Positions 24,601 to 33,010 of a stretch of DNA of 64,000 bases are shown here, in pieces. The translations under genes were made by a program, and so were the position numbers. The notes under the pieces were generated by a model. That model was not told the origin of the DNA and did no database searches. It saw only the letters and a list, made by a program, of their open reading frames with translations. How positions within the stretch are numbered: position 1 is the first letter of the stretch; each line of letters starts with the position of its first letter. Source of the DNA: Asterias rubens (lineage: Eukaryota > Echinodermata > Asteroidea > Forcipulatida > Asteriidae). The DNA lies in contig NC_047063.1 of the NCBI RefSeq assembly GCF_902459465.1, positions 18,875,685-18,939,684 on the forward strand. The letters are read 5' to 3'.

Positions 24601-25304
24601 ACAAAAAAATGTGATATTTAAATAATCAATTTGTCTTGACAACACCTCTCTATTGTTCACTGTAATATTCACCACGTAAAGTCAATATCGAGGCACAACA
24701 GAGATTGATTCACACATTTACAGGCAGACGGTGTGTTGAAATGTTGCTGATCAAATGAGAACTGTTTTCAGGCTGGGTGCTGTACTTTTTCATAGAGCCG
24801 CTAAGCACAAAAAATTGCTTGCTTAGCATGAAATTTCTTCCGTGATAAAAACATGATTACCAACAAAATTTCCTTTTGTTGCGATTCTTTGACAGCTACA
24901 AAAAGTATACATTGACAAGTTGCTGTTAATATAAAAAAAAAACTCAAGACACTGATTTATAAATTGAATTACAGGTTGTTAAACCTACCTCCACCGTTCT
25001 TGTAGCACAAGTAAGGAAACCGCCAGACGTTGCCCAATCCGATAGCATAGCCGATACAGGCGAATATAAAGTCAATATTACGGGACCACATATCCCTCTC
25101 GCCCCCCTCCGGAATCTTGGGTGTGCTCTCCTCCGTCACCCCATCCCCCTCAGGATCAAGGCGACTCATCTCCTTGCCGTCTCCAATCATGTGGTCCACG
25201 GCGTTGCAGTTTCCATCCTTGTCGTTCATGGGGAAACTTTGTTGGTCCTCTTCCCCGTGAATCGCACCCAGGGAGTTCGGAGGTGGGTCTGCCACAATCG
25301 ACAT
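6504..25304 (-). CDS. SLC6 sodium/chloride-dependent transporter, GABA/taurine/creatine-type, N-terminal part
   Basis: Plasma-membrane symporter that moves a small amino-acid-like substrate with Na+ and Cl-. Two exons are in the window: 24989-25304 (ATG at 25302-25304) and 6504-6635. They give 149 codons of an expected 600 or more; the rest lies left of base 1. A 70-residue acidic N-terminal tail precedes [10 protein letters not shown] (residues 89-98), the signature of TM1, then NGGGAF and TM2. Gly89 stands where monoamine transporters have Asp, so a monoamine substrate is unlikely. The WKICPLFKG ending of exon 2 is closest to creatine/taurine/GABA carriers. The exact substrate cannot be decided from this fragment. 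The 18.4 kb intron holds at least 15 MITE copies. No frameshift is seen. Confidence 0.93.
6636..7267. other. SLC6 intron 1, nothing recognised
   Basis: AT-rich intronic sequence with no exon or element ends that I can recognise. Confidence 0.4.
7268..7480. repeat. GAGTC minisatellite
   Basis: Irregular tandem array built from GTCGAGTC, GAGTCAGAGTCACAAGTC and CAGGTCGAGTC units, spanning about 210 bp inside SLC6 intron 1. It has no coding potential. Confidence 0.85.
7481..9962. other. SLC6 intron 1, mostly unassigned
   Basis: A tRNA-like T-arm remnant in antisense (GGGATTCGAACC) sits near 7589. The rest shows no recognisable exon, terminal inverted repeats or known repeat. The open frames near 8273-8516 and 8944-9249 lack family motifs. 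Confidence 0.35.
9963..10335 (+). mobile_element. TTAA-palindrome MITE, copy 3 (full length)
   Basis: Nearly complete element with the central palindrome (GATTTCGAGACCTCAG, short spacer, CTGAGGTCTCGAAATC) and both termini. The left end is slightly decayed (TTCAAGACACTGG). Confidence 0.92.
10459..10613 (+). repeat. 155 bp direct repeat, unit 1
   Basis: Starts ACATACGCGTTGAACGACGG and ends CGATTTGGGCCATCGACC. A near-identical copy lies at 10781-10936, and a partial MITE fills the space between them. Confidence 0.9.
10611..10782 (+). mobile_element. TTAA-palindrome MITE, copy 4 (right half only)
   Basis: Begins inside the central palindrome (GACCTCAAATTC) and stops at GTGTCCAC, short of the terminal TTAA. 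It lies exactly between the two 155 bp direct repeats, and its sequence closely resembles that of copy 3. Confidence 0.88.
10781..10936 (+). repeat. 155 bp direct repeat, unit 2
   Basis: Second copy of 10459-10613 with only a few substitutions (for example GCGTTG to GCGCTG and GATGATG to GATAATG). This points to a recent local duplication involving the neighbouring MITEs. Confidence 0.9.
11043..11259 (-). mobile_element. TTAA-palindrome MITE, copy 5 (half element)
   Basis: Starts at the central palindrome (GAGACCTCAGATTTAG) and runs out to GTGTCCAGTGTCTTTCAG. The other half is missing. Confidence 0.9.
11665..12161 (+). mobile_element. TTAA-palindrome MITE, copy 6 (long, diverged)
   Basis: Both termini can be recognised (TTAAAGACACCGGCCAC and CACTGCCTTTA), but the copy is about 500 bp. 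The extra length comes from a partial internal repeat of the right arm (GGGAGCTGCTTCCCACAA after GAGAGCCGTTTCTCACAA). The centre is CGAGACCTCAGCTGAGGTCT. Confidence 0.82.
12206..12402 (+). mobile_element. TTAA-palindrome MITE, copy 7 (left-arm fragment)
   Basis: Starts CCTGGACACCTTTGGGTATTG, is interrupted by a T-rich insertion near 12240, then continues with GACCAGTATTCTCACTGTA. The right half is absent. Confidence 0.65.
12460..12747 (+). repeat. 94 bp minisatellite, three units
   Basis: Units start at 12460, 12554 and 12648 and end near 12744 (periods 94, 94 and 96; the last carries a 2 bp insertion). Each begins CGGCTACGGCTAGAT, contains CCGCGTCAT and ACAAACACCCTTAGCAACAG, and ends in GTAGCCGTAGCTGTAG. 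The two ends of a unit are partly complementary, so each can fold back. Confidence 0.92.
13012..13344 (+). mobile_element. TTAA-palindrome MITE, copy 8
   Basis: Left end TTAAAGGCACTGGACACC, right end ATAGTGTCCACTGCC. The central palindrome is replaced by unrelated sequence. It abuts copy 9, which is in the opposite orientation. Confidence 0.88.
13345..13705 (-). mobile_element. TTAA-palindrome MITE, copy 9
   Basis: Starts AAGGCAGTGGTAACTATTGG directly at the end of copy 8 and ends GTGTCCAGAGCCTTTAA. The central palindrome is present (GATTTCGAGACCTCAGA...). The junction with copy 8 lacks a full TTTAA/TTAAA pair. Confidence 0.9.
13706..14095. other. SLC6 intron 1, nothing recognised
   Basis: Unique-looking AT-rich sequence with no exon or element ends. 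Confidence 0.4.
14096..14482 (+). mobile_element. TTAA-palindrome MITE, copy 10 (full length)
   Basis: Complete copy with left end TTAAAGATACTGGACAC, a central palindrome around 14276-14322, and right end GTCCACTGCATTTAA. One T is inserted in the right terminus (ATAGTTGTCC). Confidence 0.95.
14555..14675. repeat. tRNA-derived SINE fragment
   Basis: A tRNA T-arm in antisense (GTGGGATTCGAACCCAC) is followed by AGAACTCGG and GAGCATACAATGCTTACAC. The latter matches the tail after the tRNA-like sequence at 33948-34080, so the two belong to one SINE family. It does not fold as a complete tRNA. Confidence 0.6.
14676..15457. other. SLC6 intron 1, nothing recognised
   Basis: Has a C run near 14946-14956 and no exon or element ends. 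The 85-codon plus-strand frame at 15091 has no recognisable domain. Confidence 0.35.
15458..15802 (-). mobile_element. TTAA-palindrome MITE, copy 11
   Basis: Left end TTAAAGACAGTGGCCAC, right end GTGTCCAGTGTCTTTAA. The central palindrome is shortened (CGAGACCTCTGAATTAAATTT... GAGGTCTC). Confidence 0.93.
15803..17400. other. SLC6 intron 1 with repeat fragments
   Basis: Contains a tRNA-like antisense T-arm near 16027 (GAATTCGAACCTGG). A segment at 16127-16205 (GCCTCTGAATTTCC, then GGCCATCTACCCTACTC) is repeated in inverse orientation at 21345-21410. A short duplication of AGGACACCAGCG lies near 16535 and 16552. No exon was recognised. Confidence 0.4.
17402..17422 (+). repeat. Poly-C tract (21 bp)
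   Basis: Uninterrupted run of 21 cytosines immediately before the LINE remnant. Its true length is uncertain because homopolymers mis-assemble. Confidence 0.9.
17423..17790 (+). mobile_element. LINE reverse-transcriptase 3' remnant (CR1/L2-like)
   Basis: Conceptual translation starts [20 protein letters not shown], then LKCLN. This is the classic C-terminal LHWLPV..RI.FK..L...KCLN motif of CR1/L2-type non-LTR retrotransposons. Further on, PPRYI and a GMHGLK-like segment follow in another frame, so it is frame-shifted and dead. The tail (GCGCCTTATAAATTG followed by TGTTATG repeats) looks like the 3' end of such an element. Confidence 0.8.
17791..18159. other. SLC6 intron 1, nothing recognised
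   Basis: No exon or repeat ends. One TGACGTCAC occurs near 17944. Confidence 0.35.
18160..18482 (-). mobile_element. TTAA-palindrome MITE, copy 12 (left end lost)
   Basis: The arm GTAAGAAACGACTACCTCTGAAG and the right arm GACTGGTCTTTGACAATTATCC are clear and end GTCCAGAGCCTGT. The left terminus is not recognisable. Diverged and old. Confidence 0.82.
18483..21912. other. SLC6 intron 1, largely unassigned
   Basis: Contains a G run at about 19469-19478 and a possible very diverged MITE right arm near 19410-19530. A repeat-like segment at 20715-20938 ends GGTGTGACAGGGCCTTTA, which resembles the terminus of the element at 58624-58834. There is also a C run at 21056-21068 and an inverted partner of 16127-16205 at 21345-21410. 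No coding exon was recognised; the 122-codon frame at 19924 has no domain signature. Confidence 0.4.
21913..22320 (+). mobile_element. TTAA-palindrome MITE, copy 13 (variant centre)
   Basis: The left arm is standard (GTCAAAGACCAGTCTTCTCAC near 21943). The centre is a different perfect 26 bp palindrome at 22099-22124 (AAAAGACTTCTAG and its complement). The right arm keeps TTTCTCAAAAACTAC but then diverges. The right boundary is approximate. Confidence 0.7.
22534..22695 (-). mobile_element. TTAA-palindrome MITE, copy 14 (left part only)
   Basis: Starts TTAAAGGCAGTGGACAC and matches the family to GAAGTAATTTTCCAC. It then stops before the central palindrome and gives way to GACTT-rich sequence. 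Confidence 0.9.
22696..23260. repeat. Degenerate GACTT/GAGAC-rich repeat
   Basis: Repeated short words TTGAGACT, GACTTGA and GATTTGAGA recur over about 550 bp with no fixed period. It resembles a decayed relative of the GAGTC array at 7268-7480. Confidence 0.6.
23823..24208 (+). mobile_element. TTAA-palindrome MITE, copy 15 (full length)
   Basis: Near-consensus copy: TTAACGGCAGTGGACAC at the left, an intact central palindrome (around 24003-24047) and GTGTCCACTGCCTTTAA at the right. Confidence 0.95.
24209..24988. other. SLC6 intron 1 next to exon 1; MITE fragment only
   Basis: A fragment with CATAGAGCCGCTAAGCAC and GCTTGCTTAGCATG near 24792-24832 resembles the GGCCCAATTTCATAAA element family (see 34755-34942). 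No exon was recognised. Confidence 0.4.
24989..25304 (-). CDS. SLC6 transporter, coding exon 1 (start codon, N-tail, TM1)
   Basis: 316 nt from ATG (25304) to the donor GGTGGAG/GTAGGT. It encodes a hydrophilic N-tail rich in Asp, Glu and Pro, then [13 protein letters not shown], then TM1 with [20 protein letters not shown]. This ATG is chosen because it opens the only frame in phase with TM1 and gives a tail length usual for SLC6 proteins. Confidence 0.95.
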
Positions 25305-26060
25305 GGTTCGGCGATGTACGAATAAAACTAGATCCGCCGTACAACTTCAGAGGGGGACTTCGGAACTCTTCGACGGATGCAATTTTCTGCGAGAGAGAGA
25401 GACGGGTTAGGAATCACACCAAACAACCAGTCAGCATCGAGAGGGTCGACTGGCTTCGCACGACGGTCGAGTAGCGATGCCGTCTATTGTGTATTATGTA
25501 AACATAAAATGCCGGATTTACGACGGGTACGAAAGGTACTGGATCAAAAGTGCCTTAAAATCCGCACACCCCTGGATGTTTGTTACTATCCCCCGGCTTA
25601 CAGATCAGACCACAACCGTTGTGTGTGGACAACCGCCGTGTGTGTTGCTACAAGAACCTCGACACACCTATAAGATTGAGCTAGGTTTTTTCAGGGTGGT
25701 CTTTAAAAACCCTGAAGGTCCCAAATCCACTCGGAGAGGAATCAAGCAAGCCGCTGGACGACGACTTCGCATACACACAACGCTTCGGTGCTGCTCTGCG
25801 CCTCGAATCGGCTCTCTGCGATTTACCCTCCAGCCGGAGTAGTAGAAAACGACTTCACTATCTCGAACGATGTGATTTCACAAATGTCTCTTCCCACTGA
25901 ACAGTGGCGGCAAAACAGCAGTACATCTCTCATCATCCTGACCGTCAGGACTCTTGCGTATAGTCTCCCGCACGAGACGTCGGTAGTCGTTTACTGATTG
26001 GACGGGGCGAGAAACTATCGCGAGACTGAGCGTGTCGTCACAACTCATCAGCCATTGATT
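25305..26060 (-). promoter_or_regulatory. Probable SLC6 5' UTR and promoter region
   Basis: The 750 bases upstream of the SLC6 start are visibly richer in CG dinucleotides than the flanks (for example GCGAGACTGAGCG and GACGTCGGTAG near 25975-26030). I see no TATA box at a convincing distance. The assignment rests on position and composition only. The plus-strand frames here (25121-25842) have no domain signature and are read as chance. Confidence 0.35.
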
Positions 26061-27050
26061 GTCAAACGGTGCGCTGTGCGGTGTGGTGTCTTATATCAAC
26101 CATCATGTCAGGGATGGCGTGTCCTCTAAGCTCTCGGGATAAACTGTTTCAAATTGTGTTATCCCAACAGCTGGAGCTACCAGAGGTTCACTGTAACCAT
26201 AGAGCTAGGGTTTAGTTATGCTGTAACCGTGCTGTAATGGACAACTTTGCAAAATGAGAGAGAGGGAGAAAAAAGAGGGAGAATAGCCATGGCTATTTAT
26301 AAATGATAAGCGGATGGAGAGAGATACAAAGAAAGAAACAAACCAACTATTTGGCAGGGGGGGGCACTTTAAATTTCTTTCCATGTAGTCAAATCGCGAG
26401 GACATAATCCCCAAAAGAATCCACTTCGTGATTCGCCGACCTTGCGTCAGATTATGCAAACACACAAAAAAAAACTCCTTTGAAACATGTACCATTCATT
26501 GTGGGAACGGATTACAAAAAGTTGTAACTCAATCCTTCACCGTTGCCGTATTAATTGTTATTCACTGACAAGGTTGCTTTTAACCTTTATTTCCACCCTT
26601 ATTTAGGACTAGGAAATAACGGTTTGTTTTCTTAAGGATCGGGACTGTGTACCTTTTCTCGACCTTCGAAACTTCTCGCCTGTGAAGTTAACCTTTTTTA
26701 TTCTTGTCCTTTTCAATACCTCAGACGGCACTAATAATATTACATTTGAAAAGGGGAATGGCTTTTGTGCAGTTCTTACGTACGCTTGGTACAGCGACTG
26801 GTATTCTTTCAGGAGGGAGATATTTGTGGATAAGGGGCCAGAGGGCTTGGGATGTGGGCGTGTTCAACGTTTCATCTCTTGTTCGTGACATCAAGTTCAA
26901 ACGGTAGGTACAAGCGGAGAACCCTAAAACCCGAGCCATTAGAGTGTACAGTAAAGTTGGAAAAAGTACAGAATCATGAATGGGAGCAATGTTCCCATCT
27001 GGTGGCATGTTTGTGCACTGGAGCGAAGAACAACATGGAACGGGAACTTC
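26061..27050. other. Intergenic, nothing recognised
   Basis: No exon, RNA gene or element ends recognised. There is a G run near 26357. Confidence 0.35.
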
Positions 27051-27388
27051 TTAAAGGCACTGGACACTATTGGTAATTGACAAAGCTGTGAAAATTCGAG
27101 ATCAATTGGTCGTCGAAGTTGCGAGATAATAATGAAAGAAAAAAACACCCTTGTCACATGAAGCTGTGTGTTTTCTGATGCTTGATTTCGAGACCTCAAA
27201 TTCTAAATCTGAGGTCTCGAAATCAAATTTGTGGAAAATTACTTCTTTTCCGAAAGCTACGCCACTTCAGAGGGAGCCGTTTCTCACAATGTTTTATACC
27301 ATCAACCTCTCCATATTACTCGTTACCAAGTAAGATTTTATGCTAATAATTATTTTGAGTAATTACAAATAGTGTCCACTGCCTTTAA
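27051..27388 (+). mobile_element. TTAA-palindrome MITE, copy 16
   Basis: Intact ends (TTAAAGGCACTGGACAC and GTCCACTGCCTTTAA) and an intact central palindrome. A stretch of about 45 bp after the left TIR (the GACCAGTCTTCTCAC part) is deleted. Confidence 0.95.
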
Positions 27389-27800
27389 AGTAAACACAGG
27401 AGTGAAACACATGGCGAACTTCACTATAGAGGCGGATCGAATTGGATCAGATTGAATTGTGGATCAGATTGGACCTGATTGTTAGATCAGATTGGATCAG
27501 ATATTGAATCAGATTGGATCAAATGATCAGATTGGACTCCCATGACATTGAATCAGATTTATTTATTTAGACATACACAATTATTACAAGTTGGACAGGG
27601 GCTGTCAAGGTTAAAACTAGAGTACAAAAACTTTCATCGACAGATGTGTGAAACCGAACCCCTGCCAATGATACAATTATAATTATATAATATAAAAAGG
27701 AGATTGCACTCAAACATGATCATTGATCATTAGATAAGATATTGGATCGATTTTATTAGATATAGGTAGGATCAGTAGGATCAGTCATATCATCAGATAT
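27389..27800. repeat. GATCAGATTG-type low-complexity repeat
   Basis: GATCAGATTGGATC and variants recur at 27434-27560, and GATCAGTAGGATCAG occurs near 27768. The blocks are separated by about 150 bp of unrelated sequence. Confidence 0.75.
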
Positions 27801-29112
27801 TTGAGAAATTGATTAAAACATAATTGATTCGATTAGAACGAGGATTAGCTTGACAAAATTTTGATCGTTGGACGTAAGACTACATTTGGGAGTGCTAAAT
27901 TCTAGACTCCTTGAACACGCAACATGTACTTTCCCAAAGAGACGTCATCAATGATGCTGGTTAATGACGTCACGTGAAAACCAGATCAATGGCAATAACA
28001 ATGACTGAACATAAACATCTGAAACATTTCCTTCGCTTGTTTTTACAGTGATGTACCTCCGTTACAGCTCAACCCTGGATTCTCGACTCGACACGGATGG
28101 CCGATAAGGGCCGAAATACTTCGCCTGAAATTAGTTGTCACGCATGTTTATAACTTCCATGTAGCGTACTGCGAACGCATTCAGCGTATACACATAAACC
28201 AAGCCCCCCCCCCCCATTCCCCACCCCTCATTCCAGCTGTCCCCATCCTCGCCTTGGGGTAACGAACTAATTTGAATAATATCAAACCACGCCAGCGAGA
28301 GTCTTTCCTCGTTAATTCACGGACCCAATTAAGCGCATCAAAGAAATTTGTCTATATGTATACCAACTGGTGATTCAATTATTAGGTTTTTCACCTGAGC
28401 GGTTTTAATTGAAGAGGACGCGTCTACTAGTGGCGAGAATGAGTGAGGTGTAACCTCATTCAATTACGGCATTGATTACCTAGACAGGTGATATCAATTA
28501 AGGCATGGCCAGAATTACTCAACTATGCGCATTAAGTCATTTAATTGAGAGTTGTGTCTTCAAATGTTCAGAGGGGGGAGGGGGGAGGATGGCGGGTGCT
28601 TTGGGTGTGTTAAACGTTTCTAGACGTCACTTCAGTCGTAATATTGTATCGAGCTTTCTCGGATCGCACTGCAGTATTATCAATCATCGTGATCATGGTG
28701 CATCATTGATTCAAAGTCCGCGATGACATACTTTTAAAATTCATTATTTTTCTGTTGTTTAAGGATTTTTCTACTCTGTGAATGACATTGAGTCATCATC
28801 ATGTAGACTGTGTTCATCCAGTGTAAGATGTAGCCCTCCTCAAGGCGCCATTCGTTTCTATTTCTTGCCCATGTTGTTCCTGCATACTACCCTGATTTCA
28901 TCCCTCCATCTTCTTCTCTGTCTACCTCGTTTCCTTTTCCCGTCTTTGGTTGCCAATCCACAAACTTTGGTAAATGTTTACAAATGTTTTAGCTAACAAG
29001 ACCACCGGATTGCAGTTTTTGTTTCTGCACTTTTATAAAAAATAAAAAGTTAACACAAATTTGCTTAGGTTCCTTCATGTCAGATGAGTTAAAGGTTTAA
29101 AGACATCGTGAT
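27801..29112. other. Intergenic, nothing recognised
   Basis: A C run lies at 28204-28215 and a TGACGTCA site at 27965. No exon or element ends were recognised. Confidence 0.35.
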
Positions 29113-29220
29113 TTAAAGGCAGAGACACTTTTAGTTATCACTTGGTGTATCCCTAACGTGAACAAACAAACCTGTGAAACTTGGGATTCAATGGTCATTG
29201 AAGTTGCAATAAAATAATGA
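29113..29220 (+). mobile_element. TTAA-palindrome MITE, copy 17 (left fragment)
   Basis: TTAAAGGCAGAGACACTTTTAG, then CACTTGGTGTATCCC, AACAAACCTGTGAAAC and GTCATTGAAGTTGC. The fragment ends before the centre. Confidence 0.75.
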
Positions 29221-30268
29221 TCACCAGATAGAACCAATGAATGACAGCAAAACCAGAGATTGATTTTTGTTTAAACAAATTATTCCAAAACTTCAACATT
29301 ATCGGAAAACAATGACTGGCAAGTATACATAACAATCTCACTTTGGCTTGTACAAACCAAAAACAACTCAACTCAAAGACTGAAACTTCAAAATCGGTAT
29401 TACATAAGCTCGCACACTGCTAAAAGCAGCTCGCCAAAAAGCACCCTTGTCTGATTTCAAATTGTTTTAGGACGAACAATTACCCCCTTTAAGCCCTTTA
29501 TTGATGGCTAGTAGTGTATGACTCGCGTATCTCTTTATGTTGAACGTCCGTGACCATTTAAAATGAACATCACATTTGTGTATGGCACCGGGGGAACAGC
29601 ACAACCTCATTCCCTATAAAGTATCAAATTCAGCTGCGTATGAGTTAAATCTACTTATCCTTTGCACTGACCTGCATTATCACCTACCCCCACGGCTCGC
29701 AGGGTCGTGTGGGAGGGGAAAGAGGTTGTTACCAAACTCCATCACGTCGAGCCCCGTTGGGATGTGTATGTATGTGTGATCACGTGATACCCCACTGTGA
29801 AAAAAAAAACTTAAGGCATATTGCACGTTCCTCTAGTCTTGGGTCAGCAAATGTGGGTCAAAACGTCGATGAACATTGTTTTTGTTTAAAAATGTTCACA
29901 CACTAAAATCATGTCCACCAGAAATCCATTCTGGGCCCTTTTCCCACAACATGGTGATTGGGTGGTGTTCCTTCATATTATGGGTTTTGGTTGAGGCATT
30001 GCACGCGAGGTATCGATTGTTTGGTTTGCAGCAACACCATTGTGTCTACTTGCCATGCAGATTTTGTTCTTTAGAGAACCGTGTCTTGCTTTATGTTAAA
30101 TTACAACTGAGTAGATTTTCGGAAATCGGGAGACGTCTCAGTTCTGAAAGGGAACTGTCCTGCTTCTAACTGTTACGGGCGGAAGTAGAACATCGGCCGG
30201 GACTATCTATACTTTAGCTTTTAGTGGATCGCTATAGGGTTAACTTCAATACCGCGGAGTTCTTATAA
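29221..30268. other. Intergenic, nothing recognised
   Basis: No exon, RNA gene or element ends. The 97-codon plus-strand frame at 29876 has no domain signature. Confidence 0.35.
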
Positions 30269-30270
30269 TA

Positions 30271-30472
30271 GGGACTTTTCGTTTTCGACGACGGATGGTT
30301 CTGCGACGGTTGTTCAGCTAAACGTTGTCGTTTTCAGCACAACGAAGATTCATTCCAAGTACTGTCGTAGAAATTGAGGGACGACCGTCCTCAAAGCCGA
30401 CGCATGCGCAGATGACGCCAAATGTCATCTTTACCGTCGCAGAACCATCCGTCGTCGAAAACGAAAAGTCCC
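30271..30472. mobile_element. 202 bp MITE with perfect 40 bp terminal inverted repeats
   Basis: Bases 30271-30310 and 30433-30472 are exact reverse complements over 40 bp (starting GGGACTTTTCGTTTTCGACG). TA flanks each side (30269-30270 and 30473-30474), which fits a TA target duplication as in Tc1/mariner elements. The 122 bp interior has no coding potential. The perfect TIRs suggest a recent insertion. Confidence 0.93.
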
Positions 30473-30486
30473 TAATATATGTCTCA

Positions 30487-30738
30487 ACGTTTCGACTATA
30501 ATGCTCTTGAAAACAGGATGAGTGAATCTAACTCGTGCTAACATTAATGGTTTACTCATCCCAGTAAGCATGGAGCAATAAACTGGGACCGAGTTTGCAG
30601 AGCTGCTTTCAAAATACCCTTACTAGGCACTCTGCTGTTTAGCATGTTTTATCGGATTTTAACTTTTATCGATTTTAACTTTGACACCTTTCAGATTTTA
30701 GCCATTTAGAAAGATTCTGCTAGAGTCGAAACGTCATG
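30487..30738. repeat. Inverted pair carrying the ACGTTTCGACT motif
   Basis: CAACGTTTCGACTATAATGCTC near 30485 and GAGTCGAAACGTCATG near 30723 are inverted relatives about 250 bp apart. The same motif with GCAGAATC recurs at 51567-51595. It resembles terminal sequence of a retroelement, but the class is not certain. Confidence 0.5.
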
Positions 30739-31979
30739 CAGGCCATTAAATATTGTTTACACTGTTTCTTTTTACTTTAAGTTCATTAGCTTTTCACCGA
30801 AGTTTGGAAAGTTGAGACCGAGACGGGAAGACGACAACAAGGAGTTTAAACCATGCACCTATAAAGAACATACAGCAGGGGAAGGTGGAGGAGGGGCGGG
30901 GTCTGGTGGGGCACTACCACCCTGTGCTCAGTCGCTGCACTACAAGCCGCCCGAGGGGAAGTGTGACCTTTGACTTGGTCAACGTAGAGTGTCCTCTCTG
31001 CATGCTCCACAGCATCTTGAGTCAAGACCCAATCACATCGTTAATATTTACATCATCTTGGCAAAGGGATTGCCCCATCGGAGTGTGCGCGACCTTTCGG
31101 CTGTTATTTGGGATGGGTTGAGGGAATGTAGGGCCCATAGCAAGCGTTTGGTGGACAGAGGTTCACTGTTATACAAGGGGATTAGGGGGATTGGATCCCA
31201 AATGCTCCCCGGGTTATTTTCTTAGGCCACGGCTGCAGCATCCTAATCCAACCATAAGGCTCCTGGGTGAGTGATGCGTTCCGTCTTCTTGGAGTAACAG
31301 GTGTCCACCACAAATAGAACTTCATCATGCTACCACCATCTTGGTCATGTTCCCTGTATCCAACAACAGTGATGCATGCTATATTCATGGTACAAAAAGT
31401 AACCAGACTAATTTTTCTTCTAGCCTCAGTTTGTTTACATTGATTTCAATGGGAGAAAAACATCGTGAAAAGGGTAGTATCATGCACCGCCATGGACGTC
31501 CATCTCACCTCCCTCACAAGTTCTTCTCCATTCGTCCAATCGATGTTAATTGCCCCTACAGTATAGATATGAGTTCTCGATGAACTACGTAAATTTCTTT
31601 CAGTTTCATTGTTTGTTTTATTTTTTATTGCGCTTTACACTGGCATACAAAATAATATACAAATAAAATTAGATAAATTAAAGATACAAAGAAACAAAAT
31701 AGATTAAATTACCAAAAGCCAGTGAGTGTCAAAAGGAGGAACAGGTGTCCAGCGCGGCAACAAAGAATGTCCCCTATCCACCACCCACCCTCGGTTTAAA
31801 ACATCGCTTGCGGCCCTGGCAATTGACCAATATTGCAGACGATTGGGACTCCATTTTAGGAAATCTTCATGAATAACTTGAGCTGAAAAGAAATGGTTCG
31901 TACTATGATTACTTGTCAAACGAACAGAAGCGGGAAAACAGTCGTCCAAAACAAGGCTAAAAACCACTTTAGGATAAGG
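30739..31979. other. Intergenic, nothing recognised
   Basis: No exon recognised. The segment near 31610-31690 (TTTTTTATTGCGCTTTACACTGG) may be the 3' untranslated tail of the minus-strand LINE remnant that follows. Confidence 0.35.
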
Positions 31980-32345
31980 GCTACAAGGAAGAAAATATAG
32001 ACATGCAGAAACTCAGTGGAGCTGAAGGTAGGAATTGACATTCCTCTATAAAAGATGGAAGATCATAGGATGAAGGGAAACATGCACAAGGCAAGGAGTT
32101 CCAAAGAGATGCAGTACGAGGGAAAAACTACTGGAGTAGCTCTTTGTTCTACATCTCGGCACAGCCACAGTATAAGGATGAGAACAAGCAGAAAGCCTGG
32201 CCTCGCGCTCAAACACCCTGACAGGAGGAACAAGGTTGGATAGACTGGTGGAACATTTACCATGGAAATATCTGTAAAACAGGCAAAGGCTGGCTACAGA
32301 CCTTCTGTGAGAAAGGGGTTGCAGTGTAGTTCCTAACTCTTCTCC
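31980..32345 (-). mobile_element. LINE ORF2 C-terminal remnant
   Basis: The minus-strand frame reads LQPLSHRRSVASLCLFYRYF and then HGKCSTSLSNLVPP. This is the typical region downstream of the reverse-transcriptase domain in non-LTR retrotransposons. VPRCRTKSYSSSF follows, and a shifted frame carries the expected ending about asparagine-serine-leucine. It is truncated at the 5' side and frame-shifted. A relative lies at 42470-42745. Confidence 0.8.
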
Positions 32346-32670
32346 GCCCGGACACATTTGCATATGCAGTTGTGTCCGCCCCCGTGCAAAACCGTCCTTA
32401 AAGTAAATCAAACGCCCTTGGTCGACGGAACACGTTCGCCATTTTTTCACAAGCTAACTGCATGTCATGAATGAAATGGAAAATGTTCGGCCGTTGGGTA
32501 GTCGCTGCAATCATAAAATACGTGAATATTCATGCTGCATATACGTAGGTTCAGTGCATGCACGCTCGTTTACGCGCGCACAACATGTACAGTCATGTAC
32601 ATGTCCGCCGGACGGTTTTTGCATAGCCCCGGACACGATTGAAAATGCAAAAGTGTCTGGAGCGGACAGT
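32346..32670 (-). repeat. TGCATATGCA/GTCCGG element, inverted copy of 45751-46074
   Basis: Shares long blocks with 45751-46074 in reverse complement: GGACACATTTGCATATGCAG, AACACGTTCGCCA, ACGTGAATATTCATGCTGCATA and CATGTACATGTCCGCCGGACGG. It has no coding potential that I recognise. Confidence 0.85.
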
Positions 32671-33010
32671 ACACAAAAAGTTTACAAAAGCTTGGGTTCC
32701 TATATAGAGGTACCTTTCATTGCCTTCTACCTCTAGGACCCGGTTCGAATCTCGCCGGGTGGCGAATTTGTTTTCCCAAACGACACTGCAATGATTTGGT
32801 AAAAGGGCAAACAATTTCATGATGACGTAATCTGACGGAAAGAGCCAATCACAACAGCAGGGGAAAAAAATATTGCAATGTCGTTTGGGAAAGAAAAAAA
32901 TTAGCCACCGGCGTGATTCGAACTGGGGTCCTAGAGGTAGAAGGCAAGGAAAGGTACATCTATATAGGAACCCACGCTTTTAGTAAACTTTTAAAATCAC
33001 ACAAAAAGGC
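32671..33010. mobile_element. Foldback pair of tRNA-derived SINE-like units
   Basis: Arms 32671-32807 and about 32865-33010 are inverted relatives (roughly 85-90 % alike by eye) around a loop of about 60 bp. Each arm carries CCTTCTACCTCTAGGACCC followed by a box-B-like GTTCGAATC, as in tRNA genes. The tRNA cloverleaf is not complete. A third relative in antisense lies at 61868-61955. Confidence 0.75.

Noticed and set aside
25121-25842. Three overlapping plus-strand frames of 98-121 codons
   Set aside because: They run antisense to SLC6 exon 1 and its upstream GC-rich region; no domain signature.
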